Assembly: GCF_018324685.1 (NCBI RefSeq)
Contig: NZ_AP023354.1
Coordinates: 3,348,001 to 3,412,000 of the forward strand
Direction: 5' to 3'
Origin: Actinocatenispora sera
GTDB taxonomy: Bacteria > Actinomycetota > Actinomycetes > Mycobacteriales > Micromonosporaceae
DNA length: 64,000 nucleotides
In this document: positions 1 through 8,750 of the stretch, piece by piece
How the letters are laid out: the number at the start of each line of letters is the position of its first letter
Position numbering within the stretch: position 1 is the first letter of the stretch
Program-made: the position numbers and the translations under genes
Notes under the pieces: model-generated
The model's database searches: none
What the model was told of the DNA's origin: nothing
Seen by the model: the letters and a program-made list of their open reading frames with translations, nothing else

Positions 1-1
1 G

Positions 2-784
2 GGCGCCGCCACCGGCAAGGGCCTCGGCCTGGACTTCCTGCGCCACATCGAGCGGTGTGCGGTGCTGGTGCACGTGGTGGACCTGGCGACCGAGGAGCCG
101 GGCCGGGACCCGGCCAGCGACATCGACGCGATCGAGGCCGAACTCGCCGCGTACGGCGGGCTCACCGACCGGCCGCGCATCGTGGTGCTGAACAAGCTGG
201 ACGTGCCGCACGGGCGGGAGCTGGCCGAGATCGTCGCCGCCGACCTGGCCGAGCGCGGCTGGCCGATCTTCGAGCTGTCCGCGGTGACCCGGGAGGGGCT
301 GCGGCGGTTCACGTTCGCGCTGGCCGACGCCGTCCGGCGGTACCGCGCGGAGCACCCGCCGACCGAGCCGACCCGCATCGTGCTGCGCCCGGCGGCGGTG
401 GACGAGAGCCACTTCGAGGTGGCCGTCGACCCCGATGGGGTGTACGTGGTGACCGGACCGCGGCCGGAGCGCTGGGTGCGGCAGACCGACTTCTCCAACA
501 ACGAGGCGATCGGCTACCTGGCCGACCGGCTGGCGCGGCTGGGGGTGGAGGAGGCGCTGGCGAAGGCCGGCGCGCAGCCCGGCGCACCGGTGCGGATCGG
601 TGCGATCGAGTTCGACTGGCAGCCGACGCTGTTCTCGGACAAGGACTTCGTGCCGGGCCGGCTGGGTACCGACTACCGGCTGGACGCCGACGACCGGGTC
701 GGGGCCGACGATCGGCTGGCGGCGCGCAAGGCCCGCCGGCAGCACGTCGAGGTCGAGGGCGAGTGGTCCGACGCGGACGCCTGA
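2..784 (+). CDS. obg: GTPase Obg/CgtA, C-terminal part (5' end outside window)
   Basis: About 260 residues of the essential ribosome-associated GTPase Obg, which assists large-subunit assembly and responds to (p)ppGpp. The first visible residues ([19 protein letters not shown]) follow the G3 region. The G4 motif NKLD lies near residue 64 and the G5-like SAVTREGL near residue 93. An Obg C-terminal (OCT) domain follows at roughly 135-210, including [11 protein letters not shown] and ending near FDWQP. The tail is charged and acidic, as is usual. The N-terminal glycine-rich Obg fold and the P-loop are upstream of the window. The proB gene that often follows obg is not present; a DUF1444-like gene follows instead. 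Confidence 0.95.
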   Translation, partial: GAATGKGLGLDFLRHIERCAVLVHVVDLATEEPGRDPASDIDAIEAELAAYGGLTDRPRIVVLNKLDVPHGRELAEIVAADLAERGWPIFELSAVTREGLRRFTFALADAVRRYRAEHPPTEPTRIVLRPAAVDESHFEVAVDPDGVYVVTGPRPERWVRQTDFSNNEAIGYLADRLARLGVEEALAKAGAQPGAPVRIGAIEFDWQPTLFSDKDFVPGRLGTDYRLDADDRVGADDRLAARKARRQHVEVEGEWSDADA

Positions 785-965
785 GCGGCACCCGCCCGCC
801 GCATCGGGTGTACGAGCTGGTGGCGGCGTTGTGCGCGGCCGGATCGTCCGGGCGGTGGAGGACGGCGGTGGCGACCGCCGGGTACGGTGCGAGGGTCTGT
901 ACGGGTCGACGATCCGTGCCGGGGGCGCGGTGGTGACCCCGGGGGCGACGCACGGGAGGCGGTAG

Positions 966-2204
966 ATGGGCGGCGGCCTGGCGCGGCGGGGCGGGTCGAT
1001 GCAGGACCGGTTCGGTGCCGAGCTGCTGGACAGATTCCGCGCCTGCCGGGGCGTGGCCGACAGCTGGTACTCCGCGGAGCGGTTCGCGATCGGCTACCGG
1101 CGCAGTCGCGGCGGTTCGGTCAGCTGGGCGTTTCTCGGCACGCTGTACGGCGAGTGTGCCGGTCTTGCCGGTGACCGGCGAGACGAGCTGCTCGCCCGGT
1201 ACGTGACCCGGATGACCGAGCCGGTGGCGGTGCCGACCCGCTGGGCGGAGGCGGCCCCGCTGCTGCGCCCGCTGCTCTACGGCACGGCGCAGGGCCGCTG
1301 GGTGCCCGGCGCGCCGCGGCGGCCGGAGGCCGAGTTGCTGCGCCGGCCGGCGTTGCCGCTGCTCGACGAGGTCGTGGTGGTCGACCTGCCGACCACGATC
1401 GGCTACGTCAGCACCGATCTGGTCGCCTCCTGGGGGGTGTCCAGCAGCGAGGTGTTCGCGACCGCGGCGGCCAACCTGGCGGCGGTGCCGGGCGATCAGG
1501 CCGCCGGGCAGCCGTCCGGCGCGCCGACGCTGCTGCGGTTCGTCGACGACGGCAGCACGTACTGGGTGTCCCGGCTGCTGCTGGACGGCTGGCTGGCCGG
1601 GTTCGAGGAGCGGCTGGGCGCCCGGCCGGTGGCGTTCGCGCCGGACCGGGACTGCCTGCTGGTGGTGGCCGACGGCCCCCGGCTGGCGGACGCGTTCGAC
1701 CTGGTCGCGGCCGAGTTCCGGGGTGCGTCGCGGCCGGTGTCGCCGGCCGGGTACACGGTGGACGAGGCCGGCCGGGTGGTGCCGTACCGGCCGCCGCTGG
1801 GCCACCCGGCGCATCATGCGGCGATGCGGGCCGACCGGTGGCTGGCCGCCGAGGCGTACGACGTGCAGGCCGATCTGCTGCGGGCGCACTGGCCGGTGGC
1901 GCAGCAGGTGTCGGTGGCGAGCTACCTGCTGGCCGAGCCGGTCGACGGCGCCGCGCCGTCGGTGAGCACCTGGCGCCAGGACGTCCCGACGCTGCTGCCG
2001 GAGACCGACCAGGTCGCCCTGGTCGGTGCCGACCGGCGGCAGTCCTGGCTGGTCCGCTGGGCCGATCTGGTCCGGGCGGTGGCGCCGCTGCGGGTGCCGG
2101 GGTTGGCGCCGCCACGCTACCGGGTGCAGCAGTGGCCGCAGGGCGAGCAGTTGCGCGCGCTGCTGGCCGGCGCCGTGCACCAGACCGATGGCGCGCACGG
2201 CTGA
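966..2204 (+). CDS. DUF1444 (YtpQ-like) family protein, function unknown
   Basis: A 412-residue soluble protein without signal peptide or membrane segment. The ATG has a strong GGGAGG ribosome site 8 nt upstream; an internal ATG at 999 is possible but has no comparable site. The middle resembles DUF1444/YtpQ proteins: a stretch around residues 138-175 reads VVVVDLPTTIGYVSTDLVAS followed by WGVSSSEVF and AAANL, then a SRLLLDGWL segment and a PDRDCLLVV strand. No catalytic motif is evident. It follows obg by 181 nt on the same strand and is probably separately transcribed. The family call is from remembered sequence pattern only; treat it as a conserved hypothetical. Confidence 0.7.
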   Translation: MGGGLARRGGSMQDRFGAELLDRFRACRGVADSWYSAERFAIGYRRSRGGSVSWAFLGTLYGECAGLAGDRRDELLARYVTRMTEPVAVPTRWAEAAPLLRPLLYGTAQGRWVPGAPRRPEAELLRRPALPLLDEVVVVDLPTTIGYVSTDLVASWGVSSSEVFATAAANLAAVPGDQAAGQPSGAPTLLRFVDDGSTYWVSRLLLDGWLAGFEERLGARPVAFAPDRDCLLVVADGPRLADAFDLVAAEFRGASRPVSPAGYTVDEAGRVVPYRPPLGHPAHHAAMRADRWLAAEAYDVQADLLRAHWPVAQQVSVASYLLAEPVDGAAPSVSTWRQDVPTLLPETDQVALVGADRRQSWLVRWADLVRAVAPLRVPGLAPPRYRVQQWPQGEQLRALLAGAVHQTDGAHG

Positions 2205-2300
2205 CCGCGCCCCGGCGCGTGGGCGGCCGCGCGCGTGTCCTCCCTGTCGGGTGACCGCGCGCACGGCTGGCTCATCGCGCCGGTGCGGTGGCGCCGGCCG

Positions 2301-3926
2301 TCACTCCGCGGGTTCGGCCGCGGCGGGGCTGCCGGCCGGTACGGCCGCATCGCGGGACCGCTTGCGGCGCTTGATGAACAGGCAGCTGAGCGCGGCCAGG
2401 ACGAGGACCCCGATGGGCAGGATCAGGGTGGGCCGCATCGCGTTGACGTAGCCGACGTGGAACGTGTCGGCGGCGATCTGCTTGAGCTGCTCGACCGCCT
2501 GCTGCGGCATCCCGGGAGGCGGCTTCACCTCGGTCTGCGTTCGTCCCACGTCCAGCCCGCCGGAGGAGCGGGAGAACCCGGCCACGAACTGCTCCCGGAA
2601 CTGCGGCGGGATCTTGTCCGCGTGCGCCTGTGCCGAGGCGGCGAGCTTGCCGGACAGCTGCGCCTGCAGCAGCGCGCCGACCGCGGCGCTGCCGACCACC
2701 GCGCCGAGTTGCCGGGTGGTGTTGAACACGCCGGAGGCGGCACCGGACAGCGCGGCCGGGATGTTGCGCATCGCCACCGTGGTCATCGGCGCGAAGATGC
2801 AGCCCATCCCGAGCCCGGAGATCAGCAGCCCGGGCAGGAACGTCCACCGCGAACTGTCCACTGTGGACTGGTCCAGGATCAGTGCCATCCCGGCGGCGAA
2901 CAGCAGCAGCCCGACGAACAGGATGTACTTGCCGCCGATCTTGTCGGCGAGCCGGCCCGCGAACGGTGCGACCACCAGCGACACCAGCGACATCGGCGCG
3001 ATCGTCAGGCCGGCGTCGAACGCCGAGAGCCCGAGCACCGACTGCAGGTAGATGGTGATCGGCAGGAACAGCCCCATCATCCCGAACGACATGGCCATCG
3101 CCACGAAGTTCATCAGCGAGTAGTTCCGGTCGCGCAGGATCGTGAACGGCACCAGTGGCTCGTTCTTCTCGAAGTACTGGGTGATCAGGAAGACGATCAC
3201 CAGGGCGACGCCGAGCGCGATGATCAGCGGGATGGACACGAAGTGCCACACCTGGCCCCAGTGGTAGTTCTCGCCCTCGATCAGCCCGTACGTGACGAGG
3301 AACAGCGCCACGGTGATCAGTGCCGTACCCAGGATGTCGAGGCGGTGCTGCCGGTGCTCGGTGATGTTCGGGACCACGAGCAGCGCCAGCAGGAACCCGA
3401 CGATGCCGATCGGCACGTTCAGGTAGAAGATCCACTCCCAGCTGGCGTACGTGATGAGCAGCCCGCCGAGCGTCGGCCCGGCGATGGCCGCGACCCCGGC
3501 GACCGCGCCCCAGACGCCGAAGGCGGCCCCGCGCCGCTCCGGCGGGAAGATCCGGTTGATGATGGCGAGCGTCTGCGGGGTCAGCAGCGCGCCGCCGACG
3601 CCCTGGACCAGCCGGGCCGCGATCAGCTGGTCGGGGTTGCGGGCCACGCCGCAGGCGGCCGAGGCGAGCACGAACACGACCAGGCCGATCAGGTAGATCC
3701 GCTTGCCGCCGACCATGTCGCCGAGCCGGCCGGCGGTGATCAGCAGTACCGCGTAGACCAGCACGTACCCGCTCTGGATCCACAGGATGTCGTCCAGCGA
3801 GGCGTGCAGGCCGTCGCTGATCGCCGGCACCGCGATCGTCACGATCGTGGTGTCCAGCAGGATCATGAAGAACCCGAGGCACAGCGCGAACAGCACGGCC
3901 CACGGGTTGCCGTTGAACCTCGACAT
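2301..3926 (-). CDS. MFS transporter, DHA2 (EmrB/QacA) drug:H+ antiporter
   Basis: A 541-residue multidrug exporter of the 14-helix DHA2 type. It starts at ATG 3926, behind a GGGGGGAA ribosome site; an upstream in-frame start at 4013 would add 29 unlikely residues. Visible motifs are the motif A loop GRLGDMVGGKR after helix 2, a second copy GRLADKIGGKY in the C-terminal half, and the exporter motif C with GPTLGG in helix 5. Helix 1 carries LDTTIVTIAVPAI, typical of DHA2. The tail from about residue 505 is basic, then Ala/Pro-rich. It is transcribed away from the ABC-2 exporter genes, with no adjacent regulator. Proton-driven efflux of hydrophobic drugs is inferred from the family; the substrate is unknown. 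Confidence 0.9.
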   Translation of the reverse strand: MSRFNGNPWAVLFALCLGFFMILLDTTIVTIAVPAISDGLHASLDDILWIQSGYVLVYAVLLITAGRLGDMVGGKRIYLIGLVVFVLASAACGVARNPDQLIAARLVQGVGGALLTPQTLAIINRIFPPERRGAAFGVWGAVAGVAAIAGPTLGGLLITYASWEWIFYLNVPIGIVGFLLALLVVPNITEHRQHRLDILGTALITVALFLVTYGLIEGENYHWGQVWHFVSIPLIIALGVALVIVFLITQYFEKNEPLVPFTILRDRNYSLMNFVAMAMSFGMMGLFLPITIYLQSVLGLSAFDAGLTIAPMSLVSLVVAPFAGRLADKIGGKYILFVGLLLFAAGMALILDQSTVDSSRWTFLPGLLISGLGMGCIFAPMTTVAMRNIPAALSGAASGVFNTTRQLGAVVGSAAVGALLQAQLSGKLAASAQAHADKIPPQFREQFVAGFSRSSGGLDVGRTQTEVKPPPGMPQQAVEQLKQIAADTFHVGYVNAMRPTLILPIGVLVLAALSCLFIKRRKRSRDAAVPAGSPAAAEPAE

Positions 3927-4252
3927 GACGCGGTTCCCCCCGGTGGTTCCGACCAGCACCCCACCGTATATCGACGTTCGTCGGTTTCGTGGCCCGAATC
4001 GGCGCACCGCCACGCCCTGGCGACGGCCGGGTCCGGAAATATCGGCTGTACCGACGGGCCGGGACCCGGTAGGCTCCTCGGGCTTGCCCGGGGTGTGGCG
4101 GACCGAGGGAGCTGCTTCGCAGCGGTCGGCGCCACGAAACCAAGAGCGGGCTCCTCAATCCGCGATGCGATCCGCGACGAGTCCGCCTGGGTGTCCTCCT
4201 GCCGTCGGCATGCTCGTGCGTGGGCGCGTCGATTCCGATGACGGAGGGGCGA
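3927..4252. other. Divergent intergenic region between MFS exporter and ABC-2 operon
   Basis: 326 bases with no convincing gene. The left end holds the MFS ribosome site and a short palindrome listed separately. Near 4108-4132 there is a small hairpin (GCTGC-TTC-GCAGC). The right end (4241-4249) carries GGAGGGG, the ribosome site of the first ABC-2 permease. Confidence 0.6.
3972..3983. promoter_or_regulatory. Candidate operator for the MFS exporter (CGACG-TT-CGTCG)
   Basis: A perfect 5-bp inverted repeat with a 2-nt centre, 46 nt upstream of the MFS start codon. On the minus strand it is followed by GATATA, which could be part of a -10 element. This is the AT-richest patch of the intergenic region. 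A TetR- or MarR-type operator is conceivable, but no regulator gene lies next to it. Confidence 0.25.
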
Positions 4253-5086
4253 ATGGGCATCGACGTGCCCTGGCCGCGGCCAGGGACGCTACGAACATCA
4301 CTCGCGCTGGCCGGCGCGGGTTTCCGGCGGTGGGCGACCTACCGGCAGGCGATGCTGGCCGGCGCGTTCACGAACACGATCTTCGGCTTCCTGCGCTGCT
4401 CGGTGATGCTCGCGGTGGCCGGCGGGGCGGGCGGCGTCGCGGCCGGCTACCGGGGCCCGCAGCTCGTCACGTACGTGTGGGTCGGGCAGGGGCTGCTCGC
4501 CGTGGTGCAGCTGTGGGGCTGGACCGAGCTCGCCGACCGGGTCCGCACCGGCGACGTGCAGTGCGACCTGCTGCGGCCGATCCACCCGGTACTCACCTAC
4601 CTGACGGCCGATCTGGGCCGGGCCGCGTTCGCGATGTGTACCCGCTTCGCGGCGCCGCTGGTGGTCGGCGCGCTGGCGTTCCAGCTGTACGTACCGCACC
4701 GGCTCACCACCTACCCGCTGGCGCTGGTGAGCGTGCTGGCCGCGACCGTGGTGTCGTTCGGGGTGCGCTACCTGGTCAACCTGAGCGCGTTCTGGCTGCT
4801 GGACATCCGCGGTGTGCTGGTCGCCTGGCTGCTCTGCGCGAACGTACTGACCGGGCTGTACTTCCCGCTCGCCTTCCTGCCCGGCTGGGTGCAGCCCATC
4901 CTGTGGTACGGCACGCCGTTCCCGTCGATCCTGCAGGCGCCGGTGGACGTGCTGGTCGAGCGCGGCTCCGAGGCGCACCAGCTGTCGATCCTGGCGGTAC
5001 AGCTGGGCTGGGCCGCGGCGGTGCTGGCGCTGGCGGTGCTGGTGCAGCGGCGGGCCGAGCGGCGGCTGGTGGTGCAGGGTGGCTGA
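4253..5086 (+). CDS. ABC-2 type exporter permease (COG4587-like)
   Basis: A 277-residue integral membrane protein with about six helices. It starts at ATG 4253, directly behind GGAGGGG; GTG 4220 and ATG 4238 lie further upstream without such a site. A charged region GDVQCDLLRPIHP follows the second helix and matches the cytoplasmic loop RTGRLDSILLRP of the next gene, as is usual for paired permeases of this family. It overlaps the second permease by 8 nt and is followed by the ATPase at 5942, so the three form an operon. Members of this COG4586/4587/3694 group are uncharacterised or antibiotic exporters; the substrate is unknown. Confidence 0.85.
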   Translation: MGIDVPWPRPGTLRTSLALAGAGFRRWATYRQAMLAGAFTNTIFGFLRCSVMLAVAGGAGGVAAGYRGPQLVTYVWVGQGLLAVVQLWGWTELADRVRTGDVQCDLLRPIHPVLTYLTADLGRAAFAMCTRFAAPLVVGALAFQLYVPHRLTTYPLALVSVLAATVVSFGVRYLVNLSAFWLLDIRGVLVAWLLCANVLTGLYFPLAFLPGWVQPILWYGTPFPSILQAPVDVLVERGSEAHQLSILAVQLGWAAAVLALAVLVQRRAERRLVVQGG

Positions 5087-5888
5087 GCATCCACGGACGA
5101 CCGCGTACCGCGCGCTGCTGGTGGCGCAGGTGCGGGCGCAGACCCAGTACCGGTTCTCGTTCTGGCTGGACGCGGTGTCCTCCTCGGTGGTGTCGCTGCT
5201 GGACATCGTCGCGGTGCTGGTGCTGTTCCGGGCCACGCCGGCGTTGGGCGGGTTCTCGGTGCGGCAGTGCCTGCTGATCGCGTCGCTGGGCAACGTGGCG
5301 TTCTCGTTGGCCGATGCGGTGGTGGGCAACATCGACACGATGCGCCAATACATCCGGACCGGCCGGCTGGACTCGATCCTGCTGCGTCCGATGGGGGTGC
5401 TGCCGCAGCTGGTGTTCGGCGACTTCGCGCCGCGGCGGCTGGGCCGGGTGCTGCAGAGCGGCCTCGTGCTTGCCGGCACCCTGATCTGGCTTGATCCACA
5501 GTGGACGGCTGGGCGAGTGGTGCTGGTGGTGGCGGCGCCGCTGGCCGGCGCGGTCATCTTCGGCTCGGTGTTCGTCGCCGGCTCGACCGTGGCGTTCTGG
5601 TTCGTCGAGTCGGGCGAGTTCGCGAACGCGTTCACCTACGGCGGGCGCGACTTCACGCTGTACCCGATCTCGATCTATCCGGGCTGGTTCCGCAAGATCT
5701 TCGCGTACGGGCTGGGTTTCGCGTTCGTCGCCTACTACCCGGCACTGGCGCTGCTCGGGGTGCCCGACCCGCTCGGCGCGCCGCCGGCGCTGGCCTGGTG
5801 CTCCCCGCTGATCGCGCTCCCGGCAGTGCTCGCCGCGGCGCTGGTCTGGCGGGTCGGGGTGCGCCACTACCGCTCCACCGGATCGTGA
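5079..5888 (+). CDS. ABC-2 type exporter permease (COG3694-like)
   Basis: A 269-residue six-helix permease, the partner of the preceding one. The GTG start lies inside the last codons of the upstream gene (8-nt overlap), implying translational coupling. The cytoplasmic loop RTGRLDSILLRP at about residues 93-104 is the probable contact with the ATPase coupling surface. The C-terminal half contains the YPISIYPGWFRKIF segment common in this family. It probably forms a heterodimeric channel with the 4253 product and is powered by the ATPase at 5942. Confidence 0.85.
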   Translation: MAEHPRTTAYRALLVAQVRAQTQYRFSFWLDAVSSSVVSLLDIVAVLVLFRATPALGGFSVRQCLLIASLGNVAFSLADAVVGNIDTMRQYIRTGRLDSILLRPMGVLPQLVFGDFAPRRLGRVLQSGLVLAGTLIWLDPQWTAGRVVLVVAAPLAGAVIFGSVFVAGSTVAFWFVESGEFANAFTYGGRDFTLYPISIYPGWFRKIFAYGLGFAFVAYYPALALLGVPDPLGAPPALAWCSPLIALPAVLAAALVWRVGVRHYRSTGS

Positions 5889-5941
5889 CCGATCCGGTGC
5901 GGCACAACGAATCGGTACGCACGGGCGAGAGGAGATCGAGG

Positions 5942-6913
5942 GTGGCACTGATCGAGACGCACGGGCTGCGCAAGGACTTCGTGGTACGGCGCAAGGTGGG
6001 TCGGCTGCGACGGGAGCGGCACGTCACCGCCGCGGTGCACGACGTCGACCTGGCCATCGAGGCGGGGGAGATGGTCGGCTACATCGGCCCGAACGGCGCC
6101 GGCAAGTCGACCACGCTGAAGATGCTCACCGGAGTGCTGAGCCCGTCCGCCGGCGAGGTACGGGTCTGCGGCCTGCGGCCGGTCGCGCAGCGCACCAGGC
6201 TGGCGCTACGGATCGGTGTGGTCTTCGGGCAGCGCTCGCAGCTGTGGTGGGATCTGCCGCTGGCCGAGTCGTTCCAGCTGCTGCGGCACGTGTACCGGGT
6301 GCCGGCGGCCGACCACGCGGCCCGGCTGCGGCGCTGCCGGCGGCTGCTGGAGCTGGACGAGTTCCTGGACACCCCGGTCCGGCAGCTCTCGCTCGGGCAG
6401 CGGATGCGCGGCGAGATCACCGCGGCACTGCTGCACGCGCCGCGGATCCTGTTCCTGGACGAGCCGACGATCGGGTTGGACGTGGTCAGCAAGCAGTCGG
6501 TGCGGGCGTTCCTGGCCGAGCTGGGCGAGGCCGGCGACACGACGCTGATGCTGACCACGCACGACCTGGCCGACATCGAGCGGCTGTGCCGCCGGCTGGT
6601 GGTGATCGACCACGGCCGGGTGGTGCACGACGGGACGCTCGGTGAGCTGCACGCTCGTTACGAGTCCCGGCGGCGGGTGGTGGCCGAGCTCGACGTGCCG
6701 TGGGACGGTGCCGCGGCACCGTCCGGTACCAGCATCGAGGCGGTGGAGGCGGATGCACACCGGGTGACGTTCGCGCTGCGCGGTGCCACGGCGGGGGAGC
6801 TGATCGCGGGCCTCGCGGCGACCGGCGCGCTACGTGACGTGTCGGTACTGGAGCCCGACATCGAGGACGTGGTGGCGCGGCTCTACGCCGCCCCGGCGCC
6901 CAGCCACTCGTGA
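5942..6913 (+). CDS. ABC exporter ATPase (COG4586-like)
   Basis: A 323-residue ATPase that energises the two ABC-2 permeases upstream. The GTG at 5942 has GGAG 7 nt upstream; longer frames reaching back into the permease gene are shadows. The order is: an N-terminal strand with the VRRKVGRLRRE insertion typical of this subgroup, Walker A GPNGAGKST at about residues 47-55, Q-loop GQRSQLWW, signature LSLGQRMRGE, Walker B RILFLDEPTIGLD and H-loop TTHD. The signature has Q after LSLG, as in the family, so the protein should be catalytically competent. The last 90 residues form the C-terminal regulatory extension common in drug-type exporters. Confidence 0.92.
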   Translation: MALIETHGLRKDFVVRRKVGRLRRERHVTAAVHDVDLAIEAGEMVGYIGPNGAGKSTTLKMLTGVLSPSAGEVRVCGLRPVAQRTRLALRIGVVFGQRSQLWWDLPLAESFQLLRHVYRVPAADHAARLRRCRRLLELDEFLDTPVRQLSLGQRMRGEITAALLHAPRILFLDEPTIGLDVVSKQSVRAFLAELGEAGDTTLMLTTHDLADIERLCRRLVVIDHGRVVHDGTLGELHARYESRRRVVAELDVPWDGAAAPSGTSIEAVEADAHRVTFALRGATAGELIAGLAATGALRDVSVLEPDIEDVVARLYAAPAPSHS

Positions 6914-6952
6914 CTCGTCTCGCCAGGTGGACCAACACACGCGGTAGGGTTC

Positions 6953-6969
6953 GTTAATCATTGACTAAC
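6953..6969. promoter_or_regulatory. AT-rich near-palindrome upstream of the oligopeptide ABC operon
   Basis: GTTAATCATTGACTAAC is a near-perfect palindrome (one mismatched pair in 8-nt arms) in very GC-rich surroundings. It is 122 nt before the solute-binding protein start. A TTGACT hexamer at 6961-6966 inside it could be a -35 element, so a bound repressor would block transcription. The regulator is unknown. Confidence 0.4.
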
Positions 6970-7090
6970 TGCGGTTGATGTAAGAAACTTTCCGGCCAAG
7001 AGGTCGTGTGGGGTGGTGTGCCCGCACCGTACGGCCGCGGAAGTGTGTTGGTACATCGTTGCGGAGAAGGTTCCGCCGGAAGGAACGACG

Positions 7091-8743
7091 ATGAGTGCAG
7101 ACGCGACGATCCGCGACGCGGCGACGCAGCTGCGGCTGTCGCGCCGGACGCTGTTCGGTGCCGCGGCCGGGGTCGGACTGGCCGCCACGCTGGCCGGCTG
7201 CGGAGGCGACGACGAGGGTGGTACCGGCGCCGGCAAGCCGCTGGTCGTGCACATCAACGACACCGGATCCTGGCAGCGCAACTTCAACCCGTACGCGGTG
7301 ACCCAGAACGTGGGCACTATCGGACTGTTCTACGAGCCGCTGCTGTTCTTCAACAAGCTCAAGCCGAACGACATCACGCCGTGGCTGGCCACCAAGTACT
7401 CGTGGAGCTCCGACGGCAAGACGCTGCGGATGACGATCCGCAAGAACGTCAAGTGGACCGACGGCAAGCCGCTGACCGTCGACGACGTGGTCTTCACCTA
7501 CCAGGCGATGATCGACACGCCGGCGCTGAACCGCGGCGGCATCGAGCTGTCCGGGGTCAAGGCCGAGGGCGACGAGGTCGTCTTCACGTTCCCGTCCACC
7601 TCGTTCACCAAGCTGTGGAACCTGGCCGGCCAGATCGGCATCGTGCCCAAGCACCTGCTGGCCGGCAAGAAGCTCGACACCTTCACCAACCCGAACCCGG
7701 TGGGTACTGGGCCGTTCACGCTCAGTTCGTTCTCCTCGCAGGTCTACCAGGTCAAGGCGAACCCGAAGTACTGGAAGGGCAAGCCGGCGGTGCCGCAGGT
7801 CAAGTTCCCGGCGTACACCGCGAACGCGGTGCAGACCGGCCTGCAGACCGGCGAGATCGACTGGGCCAGCGCGTTCGTGCCGGACCTGAAGAAGATCTAC
7901 GAGAAGAACGACCCGGAGCACAACAAGCACTACTTCCCGTCCGAGGGCCTGAACGCGCTGATGGTCAACACCGCCAAAGCGCCCTTCGTCTCGCTGGAGG
8001 TCCGCCAGGCGGTCAGCCTCGCGATCGACCGGGACCGGATCGTCAAGTCCGCCGAGCGCGGCTACGTCGAGCCGGCGCACCCGTCCGGGCTGCCGATGCC
8101 GGCCGACGCCGATTGGGTACCGGCCAAGTACAAGGACGCGAAGTTCACCGTCGACACCGCCAAGGCCAAGGAGCTGCTGAAGAAGGCCGGGTACGGCAGC
8201 AAGAAGCTGAAGTTCGAGCTGCTGGTGCCCTCGCCGTACACCGACTTCGTCAACTCGGCGCAGCTGATGAAGGAGGACCTGGCCAAGGTCGGCATCGACA
8301 TGACCGTGCGCGGCGTGGCGATCCAGGACTGGGTGGCGAAGGTCGGCAAGGGCGACTTCGACGTGACGCTGCGCGGCGCCGTGTCCGGCCCGACCCCGTT
8401 CTACCTCTACCGGGTGATGCTGGCGAGCGTGCTGACCAAGCCGATCGGGCAGGTGGCCACCGGCAACTACGGCCGCTGGAAGGACAAGCACACCGACGAG
8501 CTGCTCGCCGCGTACGAGGGAACCAACGACGAGGCGAAGCAGCAGGCGGCGGTGCAGGGCCTGGCCACCGTGGTGATCGAGCAGCTGCCGGTGATCCCGC
8601 TGTTCGGCAGCCCGTCCTGGGCGCTGTACCGGACCACCAAGTACACCGGCTGGCCGACCGAGCAGAACCCGTACGCGATGCCGTCGCCGGCCACCTCACC
8701 CGACATGGCGCAGGTGCTGCTGCACCTCAAGCCCGTCAAGTGA
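7091..8743 (+). CDS. ABC importer solute-binding lipoprotein, family 5 (Opp/Dpp type)
   Basis: A 550-residue extracellular solute-binding protein of SBP family 5. The chosen ATG at 7091 follows GAAGGAAC; the longer frame from 7013 adds no sensible signal. The N-terminus carries a twin-arginine-like motif (LSRRTLFGAAAG, about residues 15-26) and a lipobox LAGC near residue 37, so it is probably exported by Tat and lipid-anchored. The family core is clear: FYEPLLFFN, then FTYQAMIDT, GTGPFTL and the AIDRDRI helix. It heads a five-gene operon with two permeases and two ATPases. The substrate could be peptides or, as for some family-5 proteins, oligosaccharides; the sequence does not decide. Confidence 0.92.
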   Translation: MSADATIRDAATQLRLSRRTLFGAAAGVGLAATLAGCGGDDEGGTGAGKPLVVHINDTGSWQRNFNPYAVTQNVGTIGLFYEPLLFFNKLKPNDITPWLATKYSWSSDGKTLRMTIRKNVKWTDGKPLTVDDVVFTYQAMIDTPALNRGGIELSGVKAEGDEVVFTFPSTSFTKLWNLAGQIGIVPKHLLAGKKLDTFTNPNPVGTGPFTLSSFSSQVYQVKANPKYWKGKPAVPQVKFPAYTANAVQTGLQTGEIDWASAFVPDLKKIYEKNDPEHNKHYFPSEGLNALMVNTAKAPFVSLEVRQAVSLAIDRDRIVKSAERGYVEPAHPSGLPMPADADWVPAKYKDAKFTVDTAKAKELLKKAGYGSKKLKFELLVPSPYTDFVNSAQLMKEDLAKVGIDMTVRGVAIQDWVAKVGKGDFDVTLRGAVSGPTPFYLYRVMLASVLTKPIGQVATGNYGRWKDKHTDELLAAYEGTNDEAKQQAAVQGLATVVIEQLPVIPLFGSPSWALYRTTKYTGWPTEQNPYAMPSPATSPDMAQVLLHLKPVK

Positions 8744-8750
8744 GGCACGG

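Noticed and set aside
785-965. Expected proB downstream of obg
   Set aside because: The following frame is DUF1444-like; no glutamate 5-kinase motifs are present.
309-2264. Long open frame on the minus strand across obg and the DUF1444-like gene
   Set aside because: Its protein is Arg/Pro/His-rich without folds or family motifs; it is an antisense shadow of a GC-rich gene.
2235-4241. 668-codon plus-strand frame opposite the MFS gene, and the 662-codon minus frame 2272-4260
   Set aside because: Compositionally absurd and overlapped by the convincing MFS protein.
5501-6913. Extended 470-codon version of the ABC ATPase
   Set aside because: The first 147 codons overlap the permease in another frame; a GTG with a good ribosome site at 5942 starts the true protein.
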